Positions 1 to 8,438 of a stretch of DNA of 64,000 nt are shown here, one piece after another. This DNA is from Lentzea waywayandensis (GTDB taxonomy: Bacteria > Actinomycetota > Actinomycetes > Mycobacteriales > Pseudonocardiaceae), in NCBI RefSeq assembly GCF_900115955.1, contig NZ_FOYL01000003.1:405117-469116 (forward strand), given 5' to 3'. The translations under genes and the position numbers were made by a program. The notes beneath the pieces were generated by a model. It did no database searches. It was given only the letters and a program-made list of their open reading frames with translations, and was not told the origin of the DNA. Position 1 is the first letter of the stretch; each line of letters begins with the position of its first letter.

Positions 1-160
1 GCCTGCTCGTTGTTCGACTCGCGGAGCGCCAGTTCGCCGAGGCTGTTTAGGCAGTTGGCTTCGCCCAGGACGTCGCCGACCTGCCGGTAGAGGGGGAAGG
101 CTTGGTTGAACAGTGCACGAGCCTGCTCGTTATTGCTGCGGCTGAAATAGAGCCGAGCGA
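1..160 (-). repeat. 120-bp coding repeat (TPR units)
   Basis: The same ten bases (gcctgctcgt) recur at 1 and at 121, exactly 120 bp apart, and encode the recurring peptide SNNEQA. The 40-residue period is that of long actinobacterial TPR arrays. The array runs off the left edge, so copy number cannot be counted. Confidence 0.75.
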
Positions 161-1829
161 GTGCGGTGGTATTTCTTGCGCGGGAAGCCACCGGAATGGC
201 GCTGTCGAGGGCGTCCAGGCCGATCTGATCATCTCCGAGGCCGGTGAATCGCTGGAAGTGCAGCAGGTCAGGTACCGCGTCGCCAAGAGTGGGGGCGCTG
301 GGGAGTCCGGTTCGGATGATCTCGACGAGGTTGGTCAGCTCGGAAGCGATGTCCGTTGCGGCTTCAGCGCCTTCTGCGCTGCCTACTTGCGCGGCGCGTG
401 CGGTGAGCATGCGAACCGGTGCGGCGAGCAAACCGATTTGTGCAGAGTCGGGTGGGTGTCGTGCGAGCACGTGCTGGCGCAGAGGGGCTAGACATCGTTG
501 CCGGAGTTCGTCGTCATGCAGTAGCGCCCGACGGCTCAGTTCGATCACGCCGGCCGCCAGTTCCTCAGGCAGGTACATTCCGGCCTTGTTGTGAGGCCAG
601 CCATCGGGCAGCAGCGCGGCCAGTGACAATGCAGCGCGCCCGTCCAGGCTCAGCTGGTCCCATGACAGTTCAATCGACACCGGCAGGCTGGATGTCCGAT
701 CGGGGTTGGCACCGTGTTGGAGAAGGTCTGTTCGCTTGGCTCGCCACGCGGTGGCCAAGGTGCCCAGATGAGACTCAGTGCGAGCGAGGGAGGCCATCAG
801 CACGATGGCCAACGGCACCCCGTCTAGATCCGCCATCAACGCCCTGATGGCGGGATCTGCACGGTGACGCTCACCCGCGACAGCCACGAATACGTCTATC
901 GCGTCGTCCTGGGGCAGTGGACGCAGATTGATCTCACGCAGTCCGACGAGGCCCGTAGGGACGTGCGCACCACGCGATCCGATCCCTGTAACAAGACCGG
1001 GTACTGCGCGCAGCGTCGACAGCAGCTCCGCAGCCCCTGCCGGATCAGCATCGGTCACGGTCTCGAAGTTGTCCAACACGAGCACACAGGGCGCAGTGCC
1101 CAGAAAAGACACCACCCGATTCCGCAGGTGCTCACCCAGACCTACGCCCAACACCGTGGCTAGCTTGTCGATCACGACGCCCGCGGTACCGGCGCCATCG
1201 CAGGACACCACGAACCTGCGATCTCTAAACGCCATGACGATCGCGTCCAGACCGATCGCGCGACCCAGCAGCGTCGACTTTCCAATCCCCGGTCCGCCCG
1301 TCACAACAGCCCAATGACCTGTCTCCCATGCCCTGGACACTGCATGAATCTGCTCAGCGCGTCCGATGCACAGTTCGACGGTCGGGGGTGGCAACGGCTC
1401 GGTCGCCACAGCTGACGCTGGCAGCACCATCGATTCCACGCGGCCGATGGCGGTACCCCCTGGCCCTGCGACCACCGGATTCGCGCCACTGATGTTCGTC
1501 CCACCTGTCACCAAGTCGCGGCCAACCGAATCGACCTGGGTGGTGTTGCCTGTGACGTTCGAACCATGCACCGAGTTCGTCACGGACGCTTGCGTCTCCG
1601 GGGCCGTCTGCTGGCCCGCAGAACGCACTACGACCAAGCCGTAAGTCGACACTCCGAGGCCGACCACGCCACACACTGCACCCACGACGCTGCCGACCTT
1701 GTCTGCGGTGTCCAACCCGACTGCCAGCATCACTCCGCCGACAGCCAGCGCGGCCACGCCGGCAAGGACCACCACGACCCACCTACGCATCGTGCGATGG
1801 TGCACCGCGACGTCACCAGCAACGTCCAT
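1..1829 (-). CDS. Membrane-anchored NB-ARC ATPase with TPR repeats (3' end outside window)
   Basis: A STAND-type signalling ATPase, read in one open frame from ATG at 1829 to the left edge (about 609 residues visible, C terminus missing). Two predicted membrane helices (about residues 16-38 and 46-68) come first, then a Thr/Asn/Gly-rich stretch (about 80-125). The NB-ARC domain follows, with Walker A GGPGIGKS near 178-185 and Walker B-like VLVLDNFE. The C-terminal part turns into about 40-residue TPR units ending in NNEQA. The start is supported by AGAGG seven bases upstream and an in-frame stop at 1863-1865. There is no DNA-binding domain, so it is not an AfsR/SARP regulator as seen. The ligand and output are unknown. 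Proteins of this architecture act in signalling or conflict systems; the role here is inference. Confidence 0.85.
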   Translation of the reverse strand, partial: MDVAGDVAVHHRTMRRWVVVVLAGVAALAVGGVMLAVGLDTADKVGSVVGAVCGVVGLGVSTYGLVVVRSAGQQTAPETQASVTNSVHGSNVTGNTTQVDSVGRDLVTGGTNISGANPVVAGPGGTAIGRVESMVLPASAVATEPLPPPTVELCIGRAEQIHAVSRAWETGHWAVVTGGPGIGKSTLLGRAIGLDAIVMAFRDRRFVVSCDGAGTAGVVIDKLATVLGVGLGEHLRNRVVSFLGTAPCVLVLDNFETVTDADPAGAAELLSTLRAVPGLVTGIGSRGAHVPTGLVGLREINLRPLPQDDAIDVFVAVAGERHRADPAIRALMADLDGVPLAIVLMASLARTESHLGTLATAWRAKRTDLLQHGANPDRTSSLPVSIELSWDQLSLDGRAALSLAALLPDGWPHNKAGMYLPEELAAGVIELSRRALLHDDELRQRCLAPLRQHVLARHPPDSAQIGLLAAPVRMLTARAAQVGSAEGAEAATDIASELTNLVEIIRTGLPSAPTLGDAVPDLLHFQRFTGLGDDQIGLDALDSAIPVASRARNTTALARLYFSRSNNEQARALFNQAFPLYRQVGDVLGEANCLNSLGELALRESNNEQ

Positions 1830-2071
1830 CAACGCGCCTCTACGCCCCGAACGGACCAACGCTCAGGCCGACGCTGTGGCGCGACTCCGTGTGGCCCGCC
1901 ATACCAAGCGGATCACGATGCCACCGTCCTGAGCATCGGGTTCGCCGCGCGTCCGCACGCCAAGCGGAGATGGAGCTGGGTGGCTGTGGGCTGAACTGGT
2001 GGCGCTGGTCATCTGTCCAATTAGGACGAACTCGGGCCGTCTGGGGGCCGTCGAACAACCCCCAAGGACGA
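1830..2071. other. Intergenic region, upstream of NB-ARC gene
   Basis: No gene with a convincing start and codon bias is seen on either strand. It holds the 5' region of the minus-strand NB-ARC gene (SD AGAGG near 1837-1841) and the downstream flank of the sodN terminator. No clear -35/-10 pair was found. Confidence 0.5.
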
Positions 2072-2119
2072 CAAACGACGCTGACCGATGAAGAAGTTTC
2101 CGCTGGTCAGCGTCGTTTG
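2072..2119 (-). terminator. Rho-independent-type hairpin after sodN
   Basis: A perfect 15-bp inverted repeat (2072-2086 CAAACGACGCTGACC and 2105-2119) with an 18-base loop lies 13 bases past the sodN stop. There is no long U tract, as is usual for actinobacterial hairpin terminators. Confidence 0.75.
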
Positions 2120-2132
2120 CAAGGCTTTGAGC

Positions 2133-2540
2133 TCAGCCCTGCTTGGTCTCCCAGAAGATCTTGTCGATCTGCGCGATCAGGTCGAGAAGCGCCTGACCCG
2201 AGGCCGGGTCCATGGACGCCTTCGTGCCGCCCGCGCCCGCGGCCTTGGTGGCGCGGTTGAACAGGTCGTGCAGCTCGGGGTACTTCTCGAAGTGCGGCGG
2301 CTTGAAGTAGTCCGTCCACAGCACCCACAGGTGGTGCTTGACGAGCTCGCTGCGCTGCTCCTTGATCAGGATGGCGCGCTCCCGGAACTCCGGGTCCTCG
2401 TTCGCCTGGTACTTCTCCTGGACCGCCTTGACCGACTCGGCCTCGATCCGGGCCTGGGCCGGGTCGTACACGCCGCAGGGGAGATCGCAGTGCGCGGTCG
2501 CCTCAACGCGTGGGCGGAGAATGCGCGACACGAGTCGCAT
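2133..2540 (-). CDS. sodN: Nickel superoxide dismutase
   Basis: Cytoplasmic NiSOD, which dismutates superoxide to H2O2 and O2. The 135-residue product has a 16-residue propeptide (MRLVSRILRPRVEATA). The mature N terminus would be HCDLPCGVYDP, the nickel hook: His1, Cys2 and Cys6 ligate Ni once the propeptide is removed. The remaining about 119 residues form the four-helix bundle typical of the family. ATG at 2540 has a strong GGGAGGA SD. The gene is divergent from sodX with 74 bp between the starts, so both are probably expressed together. A Nur-type nickel-responsive operator would be expected, but I could not recognise one in the gap. Confidence 0.97.
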   Translation of the reverse strand: MRLVSRILRPRVEATAHCDLPCGVYDPAQARIEAESVKAVQEKYQANEDPEFRERAILIKEQRSELVKHHLWVLWTDYFKPPHFEKYPELHDLFNRATKAAGAGGTKASMDPASGQALLDLIAQIDKIFWETKQG

Positions 2541-2614
2541 CGTTCCTCCCAGAATGAAAAACAGTGGATGCTCCGACGGGTAGAACCCTACTCCGGCTGA
2601 TCGAAGGGTGATCG

Positions 2615-2917
2615 TTGAGACCGCGTCTTTCCACCGTGCTCGTGCGGGGTCCGTCGATGGCGCCTGCCCTCAGGAACGAGGACGTCGTGCTGGTCAGGTG
2701 GGGTGCGAAGCCCAAGCCCGGGCAGGTCGTGCTCGTCACGTGGGCGAGTCGGCCGGGGCAGTTGTCGGTGAAGCGTGCCTCTCACGAAGTGGACGGCGGG
2801 TGGCACGTGGTGGGCGACAACCCCTACGCGAGCACGGACTCCGAGCACCTCGGACCTGCGGAGGTGCTCGGAGTCGTCAAAGCTCGACTATGGCCGAGGC
2901 CTGGTTTCAGGCTTTGA
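2615..2917 (+). CDS. sodX: Nickel-type SOD maturation protease (S26 family)
   Basis: A small signal-peptidase-like S26 protease expected to cleave the SodN propeptide and expose the nickel-binding His1. The catalytic Ser is in GPSMAPAL and the Lys in VKRASHE, followed by the conserved GDNPYASTDSEHLGP block. It is about 100 residues long and lacks an obvious membrane anchor, as in other SodX proteins. The chosen TTG start at 2615 has GAAGGG six bases upstream. An overlapping GTG at 2608 is in another frame. The 3' end overlaps the convergent epimerase gene by 11 bp. Confidence 0.92.
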   Translation: MRPRLSTVLVRGPSMAPALRNEDVVLVRWGAKPKPGQVVLVTWASRPGQLSVKRASHEVDGGWHVVGDNPYASTDSEHLGPAEVLGVVKARLWPRPGFRL

Positions 2918-3506
2918 GGGACGCGTACAGGGCCAGGCAGTCCTCGTAGCGCGGCAGGACGCCGGCTTCGTAGGCCTCGGCGAGGGTCGGGGCCGAGGTG
3001 TCCTTCTCCGACAACAGGAACTCGAGCTCGCGCGGCCACGGGAGGTCGAGAGCGGGGTCGAGCGGCGTCAGGCCGTGTTCGCCGGACGGGTTGTAGACGG
3101 TGGAACAGAGGTAGTTCATGGTCGTGTCGTCTTCCAACGCGATCATGGCGTGGCCTAGGCCCTCCGCCAGGTAGACCGCGTTGCACTTCTCGGCGTTCAC
3201 CAGCACGGCGTCCCACTGGCCGAACGTGGGGGAGCCGACGCGGATGTCCACGATCACGTCGATGAACGAACCGCGCGGGCAGAAGACGTACTTCGCCTGG
3301 GACGGCGGGACGTCCGCGTAGTGGATGCCTCGGATCGTCCCCGCGCGGGAGACGCTGTGGTTGGTCTGGGCGACTCGGAGGGGGTGGCCGACCGCCTCGG
3401 TGAAGGCGGCCTCCTGGTACGGCGAGACGAACACGCCGCGGTCGTCGGGAAATGTCCGAGGGGTGAACTCGAACGCGCCGTCAATTTTCAGCGAACTCGC
3501 CTGCAT
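2907..3506 (-). CDS. dTDP-4-dehydrorhamnose 3,5-epimerase family protein
   Basis: A cupin-fold epimerase of the RmlC/RfbC family (199 residues), which epimerises C3 and/or C5 of a dTDP-4-keto-6-deoxysugar. Visible landmarks are the catalytic His in TIRGIHYA (His62), Lys72, the cupin strand GLGHAMIAL (His119), a Tyr in MNYLCS (Tyr132) and the Asp in TPLDP. No rmlA, rmlB or rmlD lies nearby, so it is an orphan; it could also be a 3- or 5-epimerase for an unusual deoxysugar. ATG at 3506 has only a weak SD. Confidence 0.9.
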   Translation of the reverse strand: MQASSLKIDGAFEFTPRTFPDDRGVFVSPYQEAAFTEAVGHPLRVAQTNHSVSRAGTIRGIHYADVPPSQAKYVFCPRGSFIDVIVDIRVGSPTFGQWDAVLVNAEKCNAVYLAEGLGHAMIALEDDTTMNYLCSTVYNPSGEHGLTPLDPALDLPWPRELEFLLSEKDTSAPTLAEAYEAGVLPRYEDCLALYASLKA

Positions 3507-3839
3507 GCCGTCACTCTAAGGCGTCAATCTTTCTTGACCGATCGGGTGCTTCCTGCCTGCAGAAACTGACCGGTCGGTGCAGAAAACCGGACGGACGTCT
3601 TGCTACATGCCCTCTGACCTGCGGAGAAAGTGTGATCCCCGCCGCAGACAGCGACGCGGGACCCTGCCACACTTCGCGTCACCCGCAACACTCGGGCACT
3701 TCTCCGACGCAACTCGTCGGAGGTCGTTGACCGAGTTTCCAGGCCCCGTGTACCCGGCGTGACAACGCTGGGCCGGTGCGCCGTTTGGTGATGAGCCCAG
3801 TTGGGGCCAATACGCCGCCCGCACCGCAGGAGGGACGCC
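3507..3839. other. Intergenic region between divergent epimerase and malic enzyme genes
   Basis: About 330 bp of divergent upstream sequence without a supported gene. It contains TTGACC boxes near 3533 and 3726 that could be -35 elements, but no matching -10 could be chosen with confidence. Confidence 0.4.
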
Positions 3840-5036
3840 GTGACAGCAGTGAACGAAGCCCGTACCGAGAACTCCGACCCGACGCAGCTGACGGACGAGG
3901 AGATCTTCAACGCGCACCTGGGCGGGAAGCTCGAGGTCGGCGCGACCGCCTCGCTCGCTGACCCGAAGGCGCTGTCCATCGCGTACACACCTGGTGTCGC
4001 ACGAGTGAGCAAGGCCATCGCGGAGGACGCGAGCCTCGCCGCGAAGTACACGTGGGCGCACCGCCTGGTCGTCGTCGTCAGCGACGGCACCGCGGTGCTC
4101 GGTCTCGGTGACATCGGCCCGAGCGCGTCGCTGCCCGTCATGGAGGGCAAGTCCGCGCTGTTCAAGACGTTCGGCGGCCTCGACTCCATCCCGCTCGTGC
4201 TCAACACGACGGACGTGGACGAGATCGTCGAGACGCTCGTGCGGCTGCGTCCGTCGTTCGGCGCGGTCAACCTGGAGGACGTCTCCGCACCGCGCTGCTT
4301 CGAGCTCGAGCAGAAGCTGATCGAGGCGCTCGACTGCCCGGTCATGCACGACGACCAGCACGGCACGGCCGTCGTCTCGCTCGCCGCGCTCAACGGCGCG
4401 AACACGGTCCTCGGCAAGAGCATCGGCGACCAGCGGGTGGTCATCTCCGGTGCGGGCGCCGCGGGCATCGCGATCGCCAAGATCCTCATCGCCGCCGGCG
4501 CGGGTGACATCACGCTGCTCGACTCGCGTGGCATCGTCCGCACGGGCAGGGCCGGTCTCAACCCGGTCAAGGAGGAGATCGCGGCGGTCACCAACTCCAG
4601 CAACCTCGACGGCGGCATCGACGTGGCGCTGCGGGGCGCGGACGTCTTCATCGGCGTGTCGTCCTCCAAGGTCTCCGAGGACCTCATCGCGAGCATGGCG
4701 AGCGACTCGATCGTCTTCGCGCTGTCGAACCCGGACCCCGAGGTGCACCCGGAGGTCGCCGCCAGGCACGCCGCGATCGTGGCGACCGGCCGCAGCGACT
4801 TCCCGAACCAGATCAACAACGTGCTCGCGTTCCCCGGCATTTTCCGCGGGGCTCTCGACTCGGGTGCGCGACGGATCACGGAAGGCATGAAACTCGCGGC
4901 CGCGGATGCCATTCTCGCCGTCGCGAAGGATGATTTGGGCCCAGACCGAATTGTTCCCTCGGCATTGGACCCGCGCGTCGGACCCGAGGTCGCGGCGGCT
5001 GTGGCCGTGGCGGCGAAGGCCGACGGAGTCGCCTGA
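3840..5036 (+). CDS. NAD(P)-dependent malic enzyme
   Basis: Oxidative decarboxylation of malate to pyruvate, an anaplerotic/gluconeogenic node. The 398-residue product is the short bacterial type. Seen are the malic N-terminal domain (YTPGVARV, the Tyr being general acid, and a Lys in GKSALFK), the metal-site EDVSAPRCFELE, MHDDQHGTA, the Rossmann motif SGAGAAGIAIAK, and ALSNPDPEVHPE near the C terminus. GTG at 3840 is preceded by AGGAGGG with a five-base spacer, so the longer reading from 3801 is rejected. The gene is monocistronic as far as can be seen. Confidence 0.95.
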   Translation: MTAVNEARTENSDPTQLTDEEIFNAHLGGKLEVGATASLADPKALSIAYTPGVARVSKAIAEDASLAAKYTWAHRLVVVVSDGTAVLGLGDIGPSASLPVMEGKSALFKTFGGLDSIPLVLNTTDVDEIVETLVRLRPSFGAVNLEDVSAPRCFELEQKLIEALDCPVMHDDQHGTAVVSLAALNGANTVLGKSIGDQRVVISGAGAAGIAIAKILIAAGAGDITLLDSRGIVRTGRAGLNPVKEEIAAVTNSSNLDGGIDVALRGADVFIGVSSSKVSEDLIASMASDSIVFALSNPDPEVHPEVAARHAAIVATGRSDFPNQINNVLAFPGIFRGALDSGARRITEGMKLAAADAILAVAKDDLGPDRIVPSALDPRVGPEVAAAVAVAAKADGVA

Positions 5037-5148
5037 TCCGGCTCTTGTATTCGCCACTCATTTGCATCTTCACGGGGAGCGGAACCACGACCGTGGCTTT
5101 TCGTTAACCCGTGCAGGGGTGGGCGATGACGCTCTGAAGCGCTACCGT

Positions 5149-5180
5149 CCCTCTCCTCGGGTGTTCACTCGAGGAGAGGG
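5149..5180 (+). promoter_or_regulatory. Hairpin overlapping the SD of the GGDEF/EAL gene
   Basis: A perfect 11-bp inverted repeat: 5149-5159 (CCCTCTCCTCG) and 5170-5180 (CGAGGAGAGGG), with a 10-base loop. The right arm is the purine-rich SD for the GTG at 5184. Folding would bury the ribosome site, suggesting translational control. It could instead be a terminator for the malic enzyme gene, which ends 112 bases upstream. Confidence 0.6.
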
Positions 5181-5183
5181 TTC

Positions 5184-8100
5184 GTGTTTGCCGCCGTTCG
5201 GGTGCCGTTGTCGTGCCCACCCGAATTGCCGCGGGCGGTGGATGCGGGAGAGGGTGGGCCGGTGCCCAAGTGGGTGGGACGCGCGACGGTGGTGAATGGC
5301 CGTGCACGGACGGCTGTCCCGACGTCCGGGAAACCTCCGATGACGCTGGACGGGCTGACCCTGCCCGACGCGCCGTCGTTGCTCGTGGACGCCAAGGGTG
5401 TCGTCATGCAGGCGAACCCCGCCGCCGTGGAGCTCGCGGCCGCGCAGGGAGCCGACGACCTCGTCGGGCACCCGCTCGGTGAGCTGCTCCTCGGCAACAC
5501 CTCCGACCTGCGGCTGATGCGCGCGGACGGCACCGAACTGCCGGTACGCGTCGCCCGCCACGCCGTTCCGGGAACGGGTCTGCAGGCGGTCCTGCTGATC
5601 GACGTCTCCGACCTCGCCGCTGCGGCGGACGAGTTGCGCGACGAACAGCGCCGGCTGCGCAAGGTGCAGCGGGTCGCGGAGCTCGGCTCCTGGGAGTTCG
5701 ATCCCGGGACCGGCCTGACCGTCTGGTCGGACACGCACTACGAACTGCTCGGCCTCGAACGCGGCGCCGTCGTGCCTGGTGCGCAGGCTGTTCTGGACGT
5801 CGTTCACCCGGACGACTACCATATGGTCGAGACGTACTGGCACGGTCGCGAGATCACCGGCGACCCGATCGACATCGAGTACCGGATCGTCCGCCCGGAC
5901 GGCCAGCTGCGGTGGATCCGCGGCGTCGCCGAGGCGAGGCTGGACGACGCCGGCAGCCTGGACAAGATCACCGGCTACATCCGCGACATGACCGAGTCCA
6001 AGCGCGCGGCCACCGAGCTCGCCCAGGAACGGGCGCGGCTGCTGGAGGCGCAGCGCATCGCCCGCATCGGCAGCTGGGCGTACGAGACCGGCACGCGCGC
6101 CGTGCACCGCAGCGAAGTGCTGATGGAGATGTTCGCCGAGCTCGGCATGACGCCGGACGAGGACCTGCTCAGCGGCGTGCACCCGGACGACCGCGAGGCG
6201 GTCAAGGCGTTGCGGCACCAGCTGTTGCACACGCAGGACAACGCGCCGGTCGAGGTGGAGGTCCGCAGCGAGGTCGGCGAGCGCGTCTACATGTGCCGGG
6301 CCCGCGCCGAGATCGCGCCGTCCGGCCGCATCGAGCGCTACCACGGCACCATCCAGGACGTCACCGAAGCGCGTGCCCTGGAACGTCAGATGCGCGAGGA
6401 CCGCAGACGGCTGGCGGACGCGCAGCAGGCCGCCCGCCTCGGCATGTGGGAGTGGAACCCCGGCACCGGCGAGGTCGTCTGGTCGGACATGTTGCGCGAG
6501 CTCTTCGGCCTGCCCGCGGAACTTCCCGGCAGCTACCAGGCATACCTGGACCTCGTGCACCCCGAGGACCGCGGCTGGGTCGACGACCTGTGCCGCCAGC
6601 TGGTGGTGGACGAGGTCGCCTCGCAGTTCGAGCACCGCGTGGTGCGCCCGGACGGTTCGCCGCGCATCTTCCGCTGCCACGGCATGATCGTCCACGACGC
6701 GCGCGGCAAGCAGCTCGCCGTCGGCACCGCCCAGGACGTCACCGAGCAGCGTGCCGCCGAGGCCCGCATGAAGCGTTCCTCGCAGCGCTTCACCGACCTC
6801 GTGTCCGTGACGCCGGTCGGCATCGGCCTGTTCGACGAGGGCGAGCGCCTGGTCGACGCCAACGACGCGTTGTGCGACCTGCTCGGCATGGAGCTGGAAC
6901 AGCTGCGCGGCATGACCGCCGAGCAGCTCACCCACCCCGAGGACACCTCACCGGGCCTGCAGTGGGCCGCTGAACGCACGCAGAAGATCCCGCAGCGCAT
7001 CCTCGTCCGCCCGGACGGCGAGAAGGTCTACTGCGAGCTCCACATCGCTCTGTCCGTGCAGGACGACGGCCGCCGCTTCTGGCTGATCGTGTTCCTGGAC
7101 ATCACCGAACGCCGCCGCGCCGCCGAGGCGTTGCGCCACCAGGCGACCCACGACGAGCTGACCGGCCTGCCGAACCGCGCGCTGGTGAAGGAGATCCTCG
7201 GCAAGCTGCTGGAGGGCCCCGGCCGTTCGAAGGTCGCCGTCTTCTTCTGCGACATCGACAACTTCAAGCGCGTCAACGACTCCCTCGGCCACGACGCCGG
7301 CGACGAACTCCTGGTCGCTCTGGCACGACGGCTGGAAGGCGGCTTGCCCGACGGCTGCACCGCCGCCCGCCTGTCGGGCGACGAGTACGTGATCATCTGC
7401 GAGGACATCGACTCGGTCGGCGGCGTCGACGCGCTGGCCACCCGCGTCGCCTCGCTGTTGCGCACGGCCGTTCCGGTGCACGGTCAGCTGGTCCGCGTCT
7501 CGGCCTCGATCGGCGCCGCCGTCCCGAACGGCTCGCGCGCCAACGGTGCCGACCTGCTGCGGTTCGCCGACGCCGCGATGTTCGAGGCGAAGCGCGCCGG
7601 TGCCGGCCGCGTCTCGCTGGCCTCGGCCGCGTTGATCGCGTCCGCCGACCGCCAGGTGCACCTCGAAGGCCAGCTGCGCGACGCGTTGCAACACGACGGC
7701 CTGGTGTTGCACTACCAGCCCGTCGTCGGCGTAGACGGCGCCGTCCTGACCGCCGAGGCCCTGGTGCGCTGGCCGCATCCCGACCGCGGCATGCTGCCGC
7801 CGGACGTGTTCCTGCCCGTCGCCGAACAGGGCGACCTGATGCGCGAACTCGACCGCTGGGTCCTGCGCACGGCCCTGCGCGAGGCCGCGACCTGGCCCGC
7901 GCCCGACGGCCGTCCGGTGTCGGTGGCCGTGAACCTCGCCGGCCTGGTGCCGGGCGATCCCGAGTTCGTGGACATCGTGTCGACCGCGATCATGGAGTCC
8001 GGCGTCCCGTGGGAACGCGTGGTGCTCGAACTGGTCGAGACGGCGTTCGTCGACCTGCCGTCCCGAGTCCGCCAGTCGATGGACGAACTCGTGAAGCGCG

Positions 8101-8438
8101 GCGTCCAGTTCGCCGTGGACGACTTCGGCACCGGCTACTCGTCGCTGGCCCGCCTGAAGGACCTGCCGGCGCAGATCATCAAGGTGGACCGGCGCTTCGT
8201 TTCCGGTGTGGGCAACGACTCCTCGGACTTCGCCGTCGCCCGTGCCGTGGTGGACATGGCCCGGGCGATGGGGCGCAAGTGCGTGGCCGAGGGCGTGGAG
8301 ACCGCTACCCAGTTCCACGTTCTGCGTGGTGTCGGGGTGGACGCGTATCAGGGTTGGTTGTTCTCGCGTCCGGTGCCGCCCAAGGAGTTCCGCGCGGTGC
8401 TAGCCCTCGGACCGCTCCACATACCCCGCGCTGGCTGA
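5184..8438 (+). CDS. PAS-rich GGDEF/EAL cyclic-di-GMP protein
   Basis: A 1084-residue soluble sensor. About five PAS/PAC units (roughly 55-145, 160-275, 285-395, 405-520 and 530-645), several ending in a D(V/M)TE motif, precede a GGDEF domain (about 650-815) and an EAL domain (about 825-1070). The cyclase signature is SGDEY, not GG(D/E)EF, so synthesis may be weak or absent; no RxxD I-site is visible just upstream. The EAL phosphodiesterase is well kept: EALVRW, NLAG, ELVET, DDFGTGYSS, IKVDRRF and AEGVET. The likely net activity is c-di-GMP hydrolysis, which in actinomycetes influences development. GTG at 5184 has GAGGAGAGGG. Alternative in-frame starts are GTG 5262 and ATG 5340, just before the first PAS. 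Confidence 0.93.
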   Translation: MFAAVRVPLSCPPELPRAVDAGEGGPVPKWVGRATVVNGRARTAVPTSGKPPMTLDGLTLPDAPSLLVDAKGVVMQANPAAVELAAAQGADDLVGHPLGELLLGNTSDLRLMRADGTELPVRVARHAVPGTGLQAVLLIDVSDLAAAADELRDEQRRLRKVQRVAELGSWEFDPGTGLTVWSDTHYELLGLERGAVVPGAQAVLDVVHPDDYHMVETYWHGREITGDPIDIEYRIVRPDGQLRWIRGVAEARLDDAGSLDKITGYIRDMTESKRAATELAQERARLLEAQRIARIGSWAYETGTRAVHRSEVLMEMFAELGMTPDEDLLSGVHPDDREAVKALRHQLLHTQDNAPVEVEVRSEVGERVYMCRARAEIAPSGRIERYHGTIQDVTEARALERQMREDRRRLADAQQAARLGMWEWNPGTGEVVWSDMLRELFGLPAELPGSYQAYLDLVHPEDRGWVDDLCRQLVVDEVASQFEHRVVRPDGSPRIFRCHGMIVHDARGKQLAVGTAQDVTEQRAAEARMKRSSQRFTDLVSVTPVGIGLFDEGERLVDANDALCDLLGMELEQLRGMTAEQLTHPEDTSPGLQWAAERTQKIPQRILVRPDGEKVYCELHIALSVQDDGRRFWLIVFLDITERRRAAEALRHQATHDELTGLPNRALVKEILGKLLEGPGRSKVAVFFCDIDNFKRVNDSLGHDAGDELLVALARRLEGGLPDGCTAARLSGDEYVIICEDIDSVGGVDALATRVASLLRTAVPVHGQLVRVSASIGAAVPNGSRANGADLLRFADAAMFEAKRAGAGRVSLASAALIASADRQVHLEGQLRDALQHDGLVLHYQPVVGVDGAVLTAEALVRWPHPDRGMLPPDVFLPVAEQGDLMRELDRWVLRTALREAATWPAPDGRPVSVAVNLAGLVPGDPEFVDIVSTAIMESGVPWERVVLELVETAFVDLPSRVRQSMDELVKRGVQFAVDDFGTGYSSLARLKDLPAQIIKVDRRFVSGVGNDSSDFAVARAVVDMARAMGRKCVAEGVETATQFHVLRGVGVDAYQGWLFSRPVPPKEFRAVLALGPLHIPRAG

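Noticed and set aside
2608..2949. GTG at 2608 as an alternative start near sodX
   Set aside because: It opens a different frame with no protease motifs; only the TTG 2615 frame gives the S26 signature.
3603..5057. Long minus-strand open frames opposite the malic enzyme gene
   Set aside because: Antisense shadows caused by GC-biased codons; composition is Arg/Val/Asp-rich without motifs.
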